A DNA stretch of 64,000 nt, taken from NCBI RefSeq assembly GCF_902859705.1, contig NZ_CADIJO010000026.1, positions 17,615-81,614 of the forward strand, given 5' to 3'. Under the pieces are notes generated by a model, which worked only from the letters and a program-made list of their open reading frames with translations, searched no databases and was not told the origin of the DNA. Both the position numbers and the translations under genes were made by a program. Position 1 is the first letter of the stretch. Every line of letters begins with the position of its first letter. The DNA is from Achromobacter deleyi (GTDB taxonomy: Bacteria; Pseudomonadota; Gammaproteobacteria; Burkholderiales; Burkholderiaceae_B). Shown here piece by piece: positions 46,084-53,940 of the stretch.

Positions 46084-47174
46084 TGCGTATCGTTCACTCT
46101 GAAGCCGCCACCAGTTTCGGCGGCCAGGAAGGGCGTATCTTCAAGGAAATGAATGCCATGCGCGCGCGCGGGCACCACCTTGAAGCCATCTGCCAGCCGC
46201 ACGCGCTGCTGGCCCAGCGCCTGTCGGAAGCCGGCTTCACCGTGCACACGCTGGAAATGGATGGCCCGCTCAACTACCTGAAGGGCGTGGCCACCATCCG
46301 CCGCATCCTGCGCGAAGGCCGTTTCGACGTACTCAACACGCACAGCCGCCGCGATACCGTCATTGCCGCCGCCGCCGGCCGGCTGGCGGGCACGCCGCTC
46401 ATCGTGCGCACCCGTCACCTGTCCAACAAGGTCGGCTCGCTCTGGTCCTATACCCGGCTGCCGCACCGCGTCACCACGGTCAGCGACCACGTGCGCGAAC
46501 ACCTGATCGAACGCGGTGTGCCCTCCGACCGGGTCGCCACCGTGTATTCGCCCATCGTGCTGCCGCCGCCGGTCGAACACTCCACCCTGCGCGAAGAGCT
46601 CGGCCTGGCGCCGGACGACCTGGTGGTGGGCTGCGTGGCCGTCATGCGCGCCACCAAGGGCCACAAAGACCTGATCGATGCCATCGCGCCGCTGATGGCC
46701 AGCCGGCCCAAACTGCACCTGGTGTTCGTGGGGGGCGGTTCGCCCGTGTTCGAGCAGACCCAGGCCTACGTGGCCGAGCGCGGCCTGCAAGATCGCATCC
46801 ACCTGATGGGCACGCGCCGCGATGTGCCTAATCTGCTGGCCGGCTGCGACCTGTTCGCACTGGCGACGCAGCAGGAAGCGTCCGGCACCGTCTATGTCGA
46901 GGCCCAGGCCAGCGGCCTGCCGGTCATCGGCACCGACGTGGGCGGCGTGTCCGAGATGTTCCGCAACGGCGAAACCGGCATCCTGGTGCCGCCCAAGGAC
47001 CCGGCCGCGCTGACCGCCGCGCTGGAAAAGCTGATCGACGACGCCGACCTGCGCCGCCGCATGGGCGAGGCCGGCCGCAAGATGGTCTGGGACGAAGGCG
47101 TCTTCTCGCCCGCCCGGCTGGCCGAAACCACCGAAGCCGTCTATACCAAGTGGCTGGCGGAGCGCCGCGCATGA
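46083..47174 (+). CDS. glycosyltransferase family 4, LPS core type
   Basis: A 363 aa GT-B fold enzyme. GT4 marks are FGGQEGRIFKEMNAMRARGH at the acceptor side, VVGCVAVMRATKGHKDLIDA, and the nucleotide-sugar motif EASGTVYVEAQASGLPVIGTDVGGVSEMF. It probably adds one sugar to the LPS core at the inner face of the inner membrane. It is first in a run of six LPS genes with 1-26 bp overlaps and overlaps dnaE by 1 bp. The sugar it uses cannot be told. Confidence 0.9.
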   Translation: MRIVHSEAATSFGGQEGRIFKEMNAMRARGHHLEAICQPHALLAQRLSEAGFTVHTLEMDGPLNYLKGVATIRRILREGRFDVLNTHSRRDTVIAAAAGRLAGTPLIVRTRHLSNKVGSLWSYTRLPHRVTTVSDHVREHLIERGVPSDRVATVYSPIVLPPPVEHSTLREELGLAPDDLVVGCVAVMRATKGHKDLIDAIAPLMASRPKLHLVFVGGGSPVFEQTQAYVAERGLQDRIHLMGTRRDVPNLLAGCDLFALATQQEASGTVYVEAQASGLPVIGTDVGGVSEMFRNGETGILVPPKDPAALTAALEKLIDDADLRRRMGEAGRKMVWDEGVFSPARLAETTEAVYTKWLAERRA

Positions 47175-48019
47175 ATGCGCCCAACGTCCCGGTGCTGATG
47201 TACCACCACGTCACGCCGGCCGGCGGCATGATCAACGCCGTGCCCGATGTGTTCGAGGCCCAGATCTCGCGCCTGGCCCGGGCGGGCTACCAGTCGCTGT
47301 CCACCGACCAGTTCGCCGCCTACCTGGCCGGCGCGCCAGTACCCGAACGCTCGGTGCTGATCACCTTCGACGACGGCTACCTGAACAACTGGGTCCACGC
47401 CCACCCGATCCTGGCGCGTCACGGCATGCGCGCCGTGCTGTTCACCATCACCGGCTGGATCGGCGACGGCCCCGTGCGGCCGCACGCGGGGCAGGGCCTG
47501 CCGCTGCCGGCCACGCCCGACCACGACACCTGCAAGCAGTGGGTGGCTGCGGGCCGCAGCGACGAGGCCATGCTGCGCTGGAGCGAAATCGAGGCCATGC
47601 AGGCCGCCGGCACCTTCGAATTCCATTCGCATACCCACACCCACACGCGCTGGGACAAGGTCTGCGGCACCGACGTCGACGCCAAGCGGGCCCACATCGC
47701 CCAGGAATTGTCCGATTCGCGCGAGACGCTGACGCGCCGCCTGGGCCAGGCCAGCGACCACCTCTGCTGGCCGCAGGGTTATTTCGACGCCGACTACGTC
47801 GCGGCTGCCCGGCAGGCCGGCTTTCGCCACTTGTACACTACCGACCCTTTCGGCCAGAACACGCCCGCCGCCGACCCCGAACACATCTACCGTTTCGCGG
47901 TGCGCAACCAGGGCGGCACCTGGCTGAACCGGCGCATCTGGCTGTCGCGCGATCCCTTCTGGGGGCCGCGTTACCACGCCTGGAAAGCCTGGAAAAAGCG
48001 TCTTAGGAATCGCGGATGA
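47171..48019 (+). CDS. polysaccharide deacetylase family protein (first)
   Basis: A 282 aa NodB-like carbohydrate esterase. The catalytic Asp pair is in VLITFDDGYLNN, and zinc-binding histidines are in FEFHSHTHTHTRWD. It would remove acetyl groups from an N-acetyl sugar, giving a free amino sugar. Bordetella core oligosaccharides carry such free amines, which fits the location among core glycosyltransferases. Start in an ATGA overlap with the GT4 gene. Confidence 0.88.
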   Translation: MNAPNVPVLMYHHVTPAGGMINAVPDVFEAQISRLARAGYQSLSTDQFAAYLAGAPVPERSVLITFDDGYLNNWVHAHPILARHGMRAVLFTITGWIGDGPVRPHAGQGLPLPATPDHDTCKQWVAAGRSDEAMLRWSEIEAMQAAGTFEFHSHTHTHTRWDKVCGTDVDAKRAHIAQELSDSRETLTRRLGQASDHLCWPQGYFDADYVAAARQAGFRHLYTTDPFGQNTPAADPEHIYRFAVRNQGGTWLNRRIWLSRDPFWGPRYHAWKAWKKRLRNRG

Positions 48020-48768
48020 AGTTATCAGTCATAGTCATCACCAAGAACGAAGCGGCCAACATCGCCGATTGCCTGAAGTCCGTCGCCTTTGCCGACGAGT
48101 TCATCGTGGTGGACTCCGGCAGCACCGACGGCACGGTCGAGCTGGCGCGGGCGCTGGGCGCGCGCGTCGAAGTCACCCCCGACTGGCCCGGCTTCGGCCC
48201 GCAGAAAAACCGTGCGCTGGACCTGGCCACCGGCGACTGGGTGCTGTCCATCGACGCCGATGAACGCGTCACCCCCGAACTGGCCCGCGAAATCCAGGAA
48301 ACGATCAGCGCCCCGCGCGCCGATACCTACGAGATCGCGCGCCTGTCGAATTTCTGCGGCCGCGACATCCGCCACAGCGGCTGGTGGCCCGACTACGTGC
48401 TGCGTCTGTTCAAGCGCGGCACCGCACGCTTCAACGACGCCGCGGTGCACGAGCGGGTGGTGCCGGTCAACGGCCAGCCGTTGCAACTGAAGTGCTACTT
48501 CAATCACTATCCCTACGACAACCTGGATGCGCTGATCACCAAGGTCAACCGCTATTCGTCCGATGCCGCCGCCATGATGTACGCCAAGGGCCGGCGCACG
48601 TCCGTCTTCGGCGCGTTGGGCCACAGCTTCTGGACCTTTGTCCGCATCTACCTGATCCGGCGCGGCTTCCTGGATGGCCGCCACGGCCTGGTGCTGGCCG
48701 TCACCGCCGCCGCCGGCAGCTTCTTCCGTTATTCGAAGCTGATGTTCCTGGCCGAGAAGAAGAAGTGA
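48016..48768 (+). CDS. glycosyltransferase family 2, WaaE/KdtX-like
   Basis: A 250 aa GT-A enzyme. It opens LSVIVITKNEAANIADCLKSV and has VVDSGSTDGT, then the metal-binding DADE (LSIDADERV). The pattern RHSGWWPDYVLRLFKRG and VNRYSSDAA is typical of WaaE-type beta-1,4-glucosyltransferases that act on heptose I. It overlaps the deacetylase gene by 4 bp and the next GT4 by 4 bp. Confidence 0.9.
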   Translation: MKLSVIVITKNEAANIADCLKSVAFADEFIVVDSGSTDGTVELARALGARVEVTPDWPGFGPQKNRALDLATGDWVLSIDADERVTPELAREIQETISAPRADTYEIARLSNFCGRDIRHSGWWPDYVLRLFKRGTARFNDAAVHERVVPVNGQPLQLKCYFNHYPYDNLDALITKVNRYSSDAAAMMYAKGRRTSVFGALGHSFWTFVRIYLIRRGFLDGRHGLVLAVTAAAGSFFRYSKLMFLAEKKK

Positions 48769-49880
48769 GGATTCTCTACACCAACTTCCACGCCAACAAC
48801 GGCGGCGGCCACGTCACCTACATCATCAATCTGGCGCGCGCCCTGGCGACCCAGCACCAGATCACCGTGGCCGCGCCCGCCAGCAGCCGGTTGTACCGCT
48901 ACGCCAAGGCGATTCCCGGCGTGACGGTCGTGGACATGCGCTACACCACGCGCCCGTCGTCGTGGTTCGGCGACCGCGCCCGGCTGCGCCGCCTGATCAA
49001 GGACGGCCGCTTCGACATCATCCACGCCAACGGCTCGGCCGACCACAAGCAGGTCATGCTGGCCACGCTGGCCATGGCGCGCCGGCCGCGCATCGTCTTC
49101 ACCAAGCACAACGACCACCCGGTCGCCAGTTTCGGCCACAAGCTGCGGGTGGCCCTGGCCACTGACCACAGCATCGCGGTCAGCGACTACATCCATCGCC
49201 TGCTGGCCGATTCGCCCTACCAGCGGCGGCCCATCACCACCATCCGCCACGGCATCGACACCCAGTTCTTCGCGCCGCCGCCGGCCGATAGCCTGGACAA
49301 GCTGCGCGAGATATTCTTCGGCCCCGAATGGCGCGGCAAGCTGCTCCTGGGCAGCGCGGGCGGCACCGACTACGACAAGGGCTGGCTTGATCTGGTCGCC
49401 GCCGTCGCGGCCCTGCCGCCGGGCGACAAAGAACGCGTACTGCTGCTGGTGGCGGGCGATCCGCCCAACGAGGCCAAGCTGGCCCGCGTGCGCGAGCTGG
49501 GCATGATCGACCAGGTGCGCTTTCCCGGCTTGCTCGACGACGTGCGCGCCGCGCTGGCGTCCTGCCATGCGGGCTTCGTGCTGTCGTACCGCGAAGCGCT
49601 GTCGTTCGCCTGCCGCGAAATCATGGGCCTGGGCCTGCCCGCCCTGGTCACCAACGCCGGCGGCCTGCCCGAAAACGTCACCGACGGCGTCGACGGCTGG
49701 ATCGTGCCGGTGCGCGACGTGGCCGCCATGACCGCGCGCCTGCAAGACATGCTGGCCCATCCCGAGCAGGTCCGGGCCATGGGCGCCAATGCCCGCGCCA
49801 CCAGCCTGCGCGACTTCAACCTGACGCGTTTCGCCCAAGCCACAGTCGACGTCTACCAGCGTACATTGGCCGGACACTGA
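48765..49880 (+). CDS. glycosyltransferase family 4 (second)
   Basis: A 371 aa GT-B enzyme. It begins VRILYTNFHANNGGGHVTYIINLARAL, with a core LLGSAGGTDYDKGWLDLV and FVLSYREALSFACREIMGLGLPALVTNAGGLPENV. I use the GTG at 48765, in a GTGA overlap with the WaaE-like stop; the frame is open much further up, but only inside that gene. Role: addition of a core sugar. Confidence 0.87.
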   Translation: MRILYTNFHANNGGGHVTYIINLARALATQHQITVAAPASSRLYRYAKAIPGVTVVDMRYTTRPSSWFGDRARLRRLIKDGRFDIIHANGSADHKQVMLATLAMARRPRIVFTKHNDHPVASFGHKLRVALATDHSIAVSDYIHRLLADSPYQRRPITTIRHGIDTQFFAPPPADSLDKLREIFFGPEWRGKLLLGSAGGTDYDKGWLDLVAAVAALPPGDKERVLLLVAGDPPNEAKLARVRELGMIDQVRFPGLLDDVRAALASCHAGFVLSYREALSFACREIMGLGLPALVTNAGGLPENVTDGVDGWIVPVRDVAAMTARLQDMLAHPEQVRAMGANARATSLRDFNLTRFAQATVDVYQRTLAGH

Positions 49881-49885
49881 GCCTT

Positions 49886-49891
49886 TATAAT
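49886..49891 (+). promoter_or_regulatory. candidate -10 box for an internal leaderless transcript
   Basis: A perfect TATAAT ends 7 nt before the ATG at 49899 in the 18 bp gap after the GT4 gene. No Shine-Dalgarno lies before that ATG. Upstream TTGGCC (49866-49871) is only 14 bp away, so the -35 is weak. Confidence 0.45.
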
Positions 49892-49898
49892 CCGCGCT

Positions 49899-50624
49899 AT
49901 GTCTATCCCCATTCTCATGTACCACCAGATCGGCGAGCCCAACCCCAAGGGCACGCCGTTTCGCGGCCTGACGGTGCACCCCGACGACTTCGCCCGGCAG
50001 ATGCGCTGGATGCGTTTCCTGGGTTACCGCGGCCTGTCGATGCGCGACGTCATGCCCTACGTGCGGGGCGAGCGCCGTGGCAAGGTGTTCGGCATCACGT
50101 TCGACGACGGCTATCGCAACGTCGTCCAGAACGCCATGCCGGTGCTGGACAAGCTGGGTTTCACCGCCACCAACTACCTGGTGGCCAACCAGTTCGACGG
50201 CGGCAACGTCTGGGACGCCAAGATCGGCATTCCGCACTCGCCGCTCATGACGGTCGAAGAAATGCGCCAATGGGCGGCAGCCGGCCACGAAGTCGGTTCG
50301 CACACGCTGGACCACGTCCACCTGCCCGAAATGACGCCCGACGAAGCCCGCCGCCAGATGGTCGAGTCCAAAGACGTGCTGGAACAGGCGCTGGGCGCCC
50401 CGGTCACGGCCTTCTGCTATCCCTACGGCGACCACGGCCCCGAGCACCTGGCCATGGCCCGCGAAGCCGGCTACGACAACGCCACGCTCACCAAGCGCGG
50501 CCTGGCCAACGCCAGCGACGATCCTTTCGGTCTGCCGCGGGTGACGGTGTCGCGTTCCACCGGCATCTTCCGTTTCCTGCAGAAATGCCTGACCCGCTAT
50601 GAAGACTCCCGCGGGCGCGGCTGA
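49899..50624 (+). CDS. polysaccharide deacetylase family protein (second)
   Basis: A 241 aa NodB-like deacetylase. The Asp pair is in VFGITFDDGYRN and histidines in HEVGSHTLDHVHLPEM; the motif AFCYPYGDHGPEHLAMAREAGYDNATLT completes the barrel. It begins IPILMYHQIGEPNPKGTPFRGLTV, like the first deacetylase (VPVLMYHHVTP), so the two may be old duplicates for different sugars. It overlaps the next gene by 26 bp. Confidence 0.9.
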   Translation: MSIPILMYHQIGEPNPKGTPFRGLTVHPDDFARQMRWMRFLGYRGLSMRDVMPYVRGERRGKVFGITFDDGYRNVVQNAMPVLDKLGFTATNYLVANQFDGGNVWDAKIGIPHSPLMTVEEMRQWAAAGHEVGSHTLDHVHLPEMTPDEARRQMVESKDVLEQALGAPVTAFCYPYGDHGPEHLAMAREAGYDNATLTKRGLANASDDPFGLPRVTVSRSTGIFRFLQKCLTRYEDSRGRG

Positions 50625-51747
50625 GCGGCGGCTGCGCATCGCATTGCTGGTCGACCGCTTCGGCAACCGCTTCGGCGGCGCCGAGGCCTACGGCGTCGAA
50701 CTCATGCGCGTGCTCGGCCAGCGCCACGACGTCTCCATCGTTGCCCGCGACTTCGACAGCGACCTGCCTTTCCCTTTCCTGCCCGTGCGCTTTCCCGGCT
50801 GGCTGCCCAGCTGGATGCGGGTGCTGTACTTCGCCTGGAAGGCCGATCGCCTGACCCGCGGCCAGTACGACATCGTGCACTCGCACATGAATGGGTGGGC
50901 CGGTCAAATCCAGGTCATGCACGTCACCCCCGTGCGCTACAACCGGCTGACCCGGGTCAAGCCGGCCAAGCGCGCGCTGGCCTGGCTCAGCCCGCGCCTG
51001 GCCACCTATCTGCTGCTCGAGAAGTTCCGCGTGCGCCAGGCGCCCGCGCGCCGGGTGGTGGCCGTGTCGGGGCTCATCATGGACCAGCTGCACCGCAGCT
51101 ATGGCCCGCAGTTGCCGGTCGACATCATCGCGCCCGGCGTCAAGCTGCCCGCACCCGAAGCCGCCGCCGGCCGCGATGCCACCCGTGCGCGCCTGGGCTG
51201 GGATGCCAGCACCATCGGCTGCCTGCTGGTCGCCCGCAACCCGCTGCGCAAAGGCTTGCCCGCGCTGCTCGATGCCCTGGCCCTCTTGCCCGCGCCGTAC
51301 CGCCTGCTGGTGGTGGGCGCCGACGACGCCACCCGCGAGCGCGTGCGCGCGGCCGGGGCGGTCGCCCAGCGCGTCACCCTGGTCGACCCCACGCCCGACG
51401 TCGGCCAGTATTTCGCCGCAGCCGACATCTATGCGCACCCGACCCTGAACGACAGCTATGCCATGGCGCCCCTGGAAGCCATGTCCCACGGCTTGCCGGT
51501 CGTGGTCAGCTCGCCCGCCTACTGCGGCTTTGCCCAGTACCTCTCGGCGGGCAAGGACGCGCTGATCCTGCAAGACCCGCGCGACGGCGCCCAACTGGCC
51601 CAGGCCCTGCAACGCCTGGGCGACGAACCCGACCTGCGCGCGGCCCTGTCCGAGCGCGGCCTGGCCATCGCCCGCGACCAAAGCTGGGAAACCGTGGCGG
51701 CGCGCTACGAAGCGCTGTATCAGGCGGTGCTGGACGAACGCGGCTGA
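50599..51747 (+). CDS. glycosyltransferase family 4 (third)
   Basis: A 382 aa GT-B enzyme. The acceptor side is RIALLVDRFGNRFGGAEAYGVELMRVL; the donor side is GCLLVARNPLRKGLPALLDAL and HPTLNDSYAMAPLEAMSHGLPVVVSSPAYCGFAQYL. Its core sugar and position are unknown. It is the last gene of the operon and is followed by an intrinsic terminator at 51780. Confidence 0.9.
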   Translation: MKTPAGAAERRLRIALLVDRFGNRFGGAEAYGVELMRVLGQRHDVSIVARDFDSDLPFPFLPVRFPGWLPSWMRVLYFAWKADRLTRGQYDIVHSHMNGWAGQIQVMHVTPVRYNRLTRVKPAKRALAWLSPRLATYLLLEKFRVRQAPARRVVAVSGLIMDQLHRSYGPQLPVDIIAPGVKLPAPEAAAGRDATRARLGWDASTIGCLLVARNPLRKGLPALLDALALLPAPYRLLVVGADDATRERVRAAGAVAQRVTLVDPTPDVGQYFAAADIYAHPTLNDSYAMAPLEAMSHGLPVVVSSPAYCGFAQYLSAGKDALILQDPRDGAQLAQALQRLGDEPDLRAALSERGLAIARDQSWETVAARYEALYQAVLDERG

Positions 51748-51779
51748 TCTTTCTGCCCGCTCAGGTTGGACCCCAAATG

Positions 51780-51807
51780 AAAACGGGACCCCGAAAGGTC
51801 CCGTTTT
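51780..51807. terminator. intrinsic terminator between convergent LPS transcripts
   Basis: An 11 bp stem (AAAACGGGACC / GGTCCCGTTTT) with a CCGAAA loop and flanking T/A runs. It terminates the GT4 operon from the left. On the minus strand it begins immediately after the YkgJ-family stop codon (51808-51810). Confidence 0.92.
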
Positions 51808-52080
51808 TCAATGCTGCGGCGCCGTGGCCTGTTCCAATTCGCCCAGCCAGCGGATCGCGTACTCGCGGTCCGGGCCGCACATATCGTGCTGGGCCTGCAG
51901 CCCGCCACAGAAATCCGGCCGCGAAGGCTGGCCGAAAATCGCGCAACGCATGTCGGGCAGCAGCTGGATACAGGGCACCCCGGCCGGCTTGCCGTCCGGC
52001 ATCCCCGGAATCGCGCTCGTGATCGACGGCGCGATGCAACAGGCGCCGCAGCCCGGCCGGCAGGCCAGCGCCGTGCCCAT
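51808..52080 (-). CDS. YkgJ family cysteine cluster protein
   Basis: A 90 aa protein with the pattern C-x3-C-x2-CC near the start ([10 protein letters not shown]), then [43 protein letters not shown], as in E. coli YkgJ. The cysteines may bind zinc or an Fe-S cluster. It starts 2 bp after the YdcF-like stop and ends at the terminator hairpin. The function is unknown. Confidence 0.85.
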   Translation of the reverse strand: MGTALACRPGCGACCIAPSITSAIPGMPDGKPAGVPCIQLLPDMRCAIFGQPSRPDFCGGLQAQHDMCGPDREYAIRWLGELEQATAPQH

Positions 52081-52082
52081 GT

Positions 52083-52847
52083 TCAGACCCACCCGCGCAG
52101 CCAATACACGAACAGCCCGGCGTATTCCTTGATGATGGAACGGCTGGCGTCGAAGGTGCGCTGGTCGGGCAGCCACGGGTTCAGCGACCCGTCGGCCGGG
52201 CGCACGATCTGCGGCGGGGCGGGCGCGGCGATGGCGGTCACGCCCTGCTTGGAGAAGGCCGCCATGGCGCGCGGCATGTGCAGCGCCGACGTCACCAGCA
52301 GCACCTTGCCGATGCCGCGGGTTTTCAACTGGTCTTCGGTCAGCGCCGCGTTTTCGTAGGTGGTGCGGCTGGCGTTTTCCAGGATCAGGGCCGATTCCGG
52401 CACGCCTTGCTGGCGGATGGCGTGGGCCATGCCGCGGGCTTCGCTGACGTCGCCTTCCAGGGCGCCGCCGGACAGCACGATCTTGGGCGCACGGCCGGCC
52501 AGGTACAGCTGCGCGGCAGTATCGATACGCACGACCGCCGTGTCCTTGTCGTAGGGCAGGAACCAGTTGGCGCGGCCGTTGGCGGTGTTGCCGCCCAAGA
52601 CGACGATGGCGTCGGCGGTGGGGGATTCGGCGGGCGGCAGGTGCGGGTAGCGGCTTTCCAGCGCGCCGCCCAGCCACAGCGACGTGGCCGGCAGTGACCA
52701 CGCCAATGCCCACAGCAGGCCGGCCAGGATGATGGCGCCGCCCGTCTTGCGCAGGCGGAACAAACCAAGGACCAGTCCGACGACGACCAGGGTCACGCAC
52801 AAATTGTAGGGAATGATCAGATTCGCGAGATAGCTGGAAAGGGTCAT
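52083..52847 (-). CDS. YdcF/ElyC family protein (DUF218)
   Basis: A 254 aa inner-membrane protein with two N-terminal helices (about 10-30 and 38-60) and a DUF218 domain: [80 protein letters not shown]. ElyC-like members act in envelope carrier-lipid homeostasis. It is the middle gene of the leftward set GT9-YdcF-YkgJ, which suits a role at the envelope. Confidence 0.9.
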   Translation of the reverse strand: MTLSSYLANLIIPYNLCVTLVVVGLVLGLFRLRKTGGAIILAGLLWALAWSLPATSLWLGGALESRYPHLPPAESPTADAIVVLGGNTANGRANWFLPYDKDTAVVRIDTAAQLYLAGRAPKIVLSGGALEGDVSEARGMAHAIRQQGVPESALILENASRTTYENAALTEDQLKTRGIGKVLLVTSALHMPRAMAAFSKQGVTAIAAPAPPQIVRPADGSLNPWLPDQRTFDASRSIIKEYAGLFVYWLRGWV

Positions 52848-52862
52848 GTCAAAACAATCCGT

Positions 52863-53834
52863 TTACTGCGCGCCGTCCAGCAGCAGGTTCGCCTGCTGTT
52901 CCACTTGTTCCGTGGACGGCCATGCCGATTCCGATCCGACGCAGACCGCCTTGGGCGACCAGGGGCCCGTGCGGCCCGGGCGGGTGACGCCGAACAGCGT
53001 CAGTTCCCGGGCGGCGGCGGCCGCGGCGACGTGCGACACGCCGGAATCGTTACATATCACCAGCGCCGCCCGGGCCGTCAGGGCGGCAAAGGCGCCCAGC
53101 GACAGGGGAGGCAGCAACTGCGCCGTCGGCGCATTGCGTCGGGCTTCGTCGGTTTCCGCTGGAGGAGGGCACATTACCACGGTATGACCCCGTGCCTGCA
53201 GCGCGCGCGTAAGTGTATCGAATCCCGGCCATACCTTGATCTTGCCCTTGTGCAAGCCGGTGGCCGTCGGGGCGATCAGCACGAAGCGCTGGCCGGCCAG
53301 TCCGGCCGCTTCCAGCGCCAGCGACGCGGCGTTTTCATGGGCGGGCATCAGGGGCAGGTCCAGCGTCGGGCCCGGCTCGGCGGGGCCGGTAGGCAGGCCC
53401 CAGCGGGCCAGCGCCTCGCGGGTCAGGTGGTGCCAGGACTGGACCGCATGCAGCGGCGCTTCGGGCTTGGCGATCGGCCAGCGCAGCAGGAAGCTGCGGC
53501 CATCATCCCGGTAGCCCGCCGACGGCAGGCCCGCCAGGCGGAACACCAGCGCGCTCGACAGCGAGTCCGGCAGCAACAGGCCGCGCGCGCGGCGGCCTTC
53601 GGCGCCCAGGCTGCGGCGGTGCGAGCTGACCCGGGCTCGATCCGGCCCCACTTTTCCAAGCATGGGGATGAAATCCCGTTTCGCCACGCCGTCCAGCAGA
53701 TCGCGGGCCCAGGGGCGCGCGCAGATCACCAGGGGCACGCCGGTGGCCTGAAGGGTGCGCAGGCTGGGCAGGCTCATGCAGACATCACCCACCCAATTGG
53801 GCAGGCGGACGTAAAGGCAACTGATTTCGGACAT
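52863..53834 (-). CDS. glycosyltransferase family 9 (heptosyltransferase family)
   Basis: A 323 aa GT-B enzyme. It begins LYVRLPNWVGDVCMSLPSLRTL, the ADP-heptose:LPS heptosyltransferase start, and has RFVLIAPTATGLHKGKIKVWPGF and VICNDSGVSHVAAAAAARELTLFGVTRPGRTGPWSP for donor binding. It would attach a heptose or related sugar to the inner core. It stands 106 bp from msbA, in opposite direction. Confidence 0.88.
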   Translation of the reverse strand: MSEISCLYVRLPNWVGDVCMSLPSLRTLQATGVPLVICARPWARDLLDGVAKRDFIPMLGKVGPDRARVSSHRRSLGAEGRRARGLLLPDSLSSALVFRLAGLPSAGYRDDGRSFLLRWPIAKPEAPLHAVQSWHHLTREALARWGLPTGPAEPGPTLDLPLMPAHENAASLALEAAGLAGQRFVLIAPTATGLHKGKIKVWPGFDTLTRALQARGHTVVMCPPPAETDEARRNAPTAQLLPPLSLGAFAALTARAALVICNDSGVSHVAAAAAARELTLFGVTRPGRTGPWSPKAVCVGSESAWPSTEQVEQQANLLLDGAQ

Positions 53835-53901
53835 GGACGGGCGCGATGCGCATTAAGGGCTGAAGAAGGGGGGGCGACACCGCGCCGCAGCGCGTAGCCG
53901 G

Positions 53902-53907
53902 TACAAT
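53902..53907 (+). promoter_or_regulatory. candidate -10 box of msbA
   Basis: TACAAT, 33 bp before the TTG start of msbA. ATTGTA at 53918-53923 is its inverted partner, giving a 6+6 bp inverted repeat 10 bp apart. Confidence 0.4.
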
Positions 53908-53940
53908 CCCGGGCACAATTGTATTAAAGCGAGTGATTCC

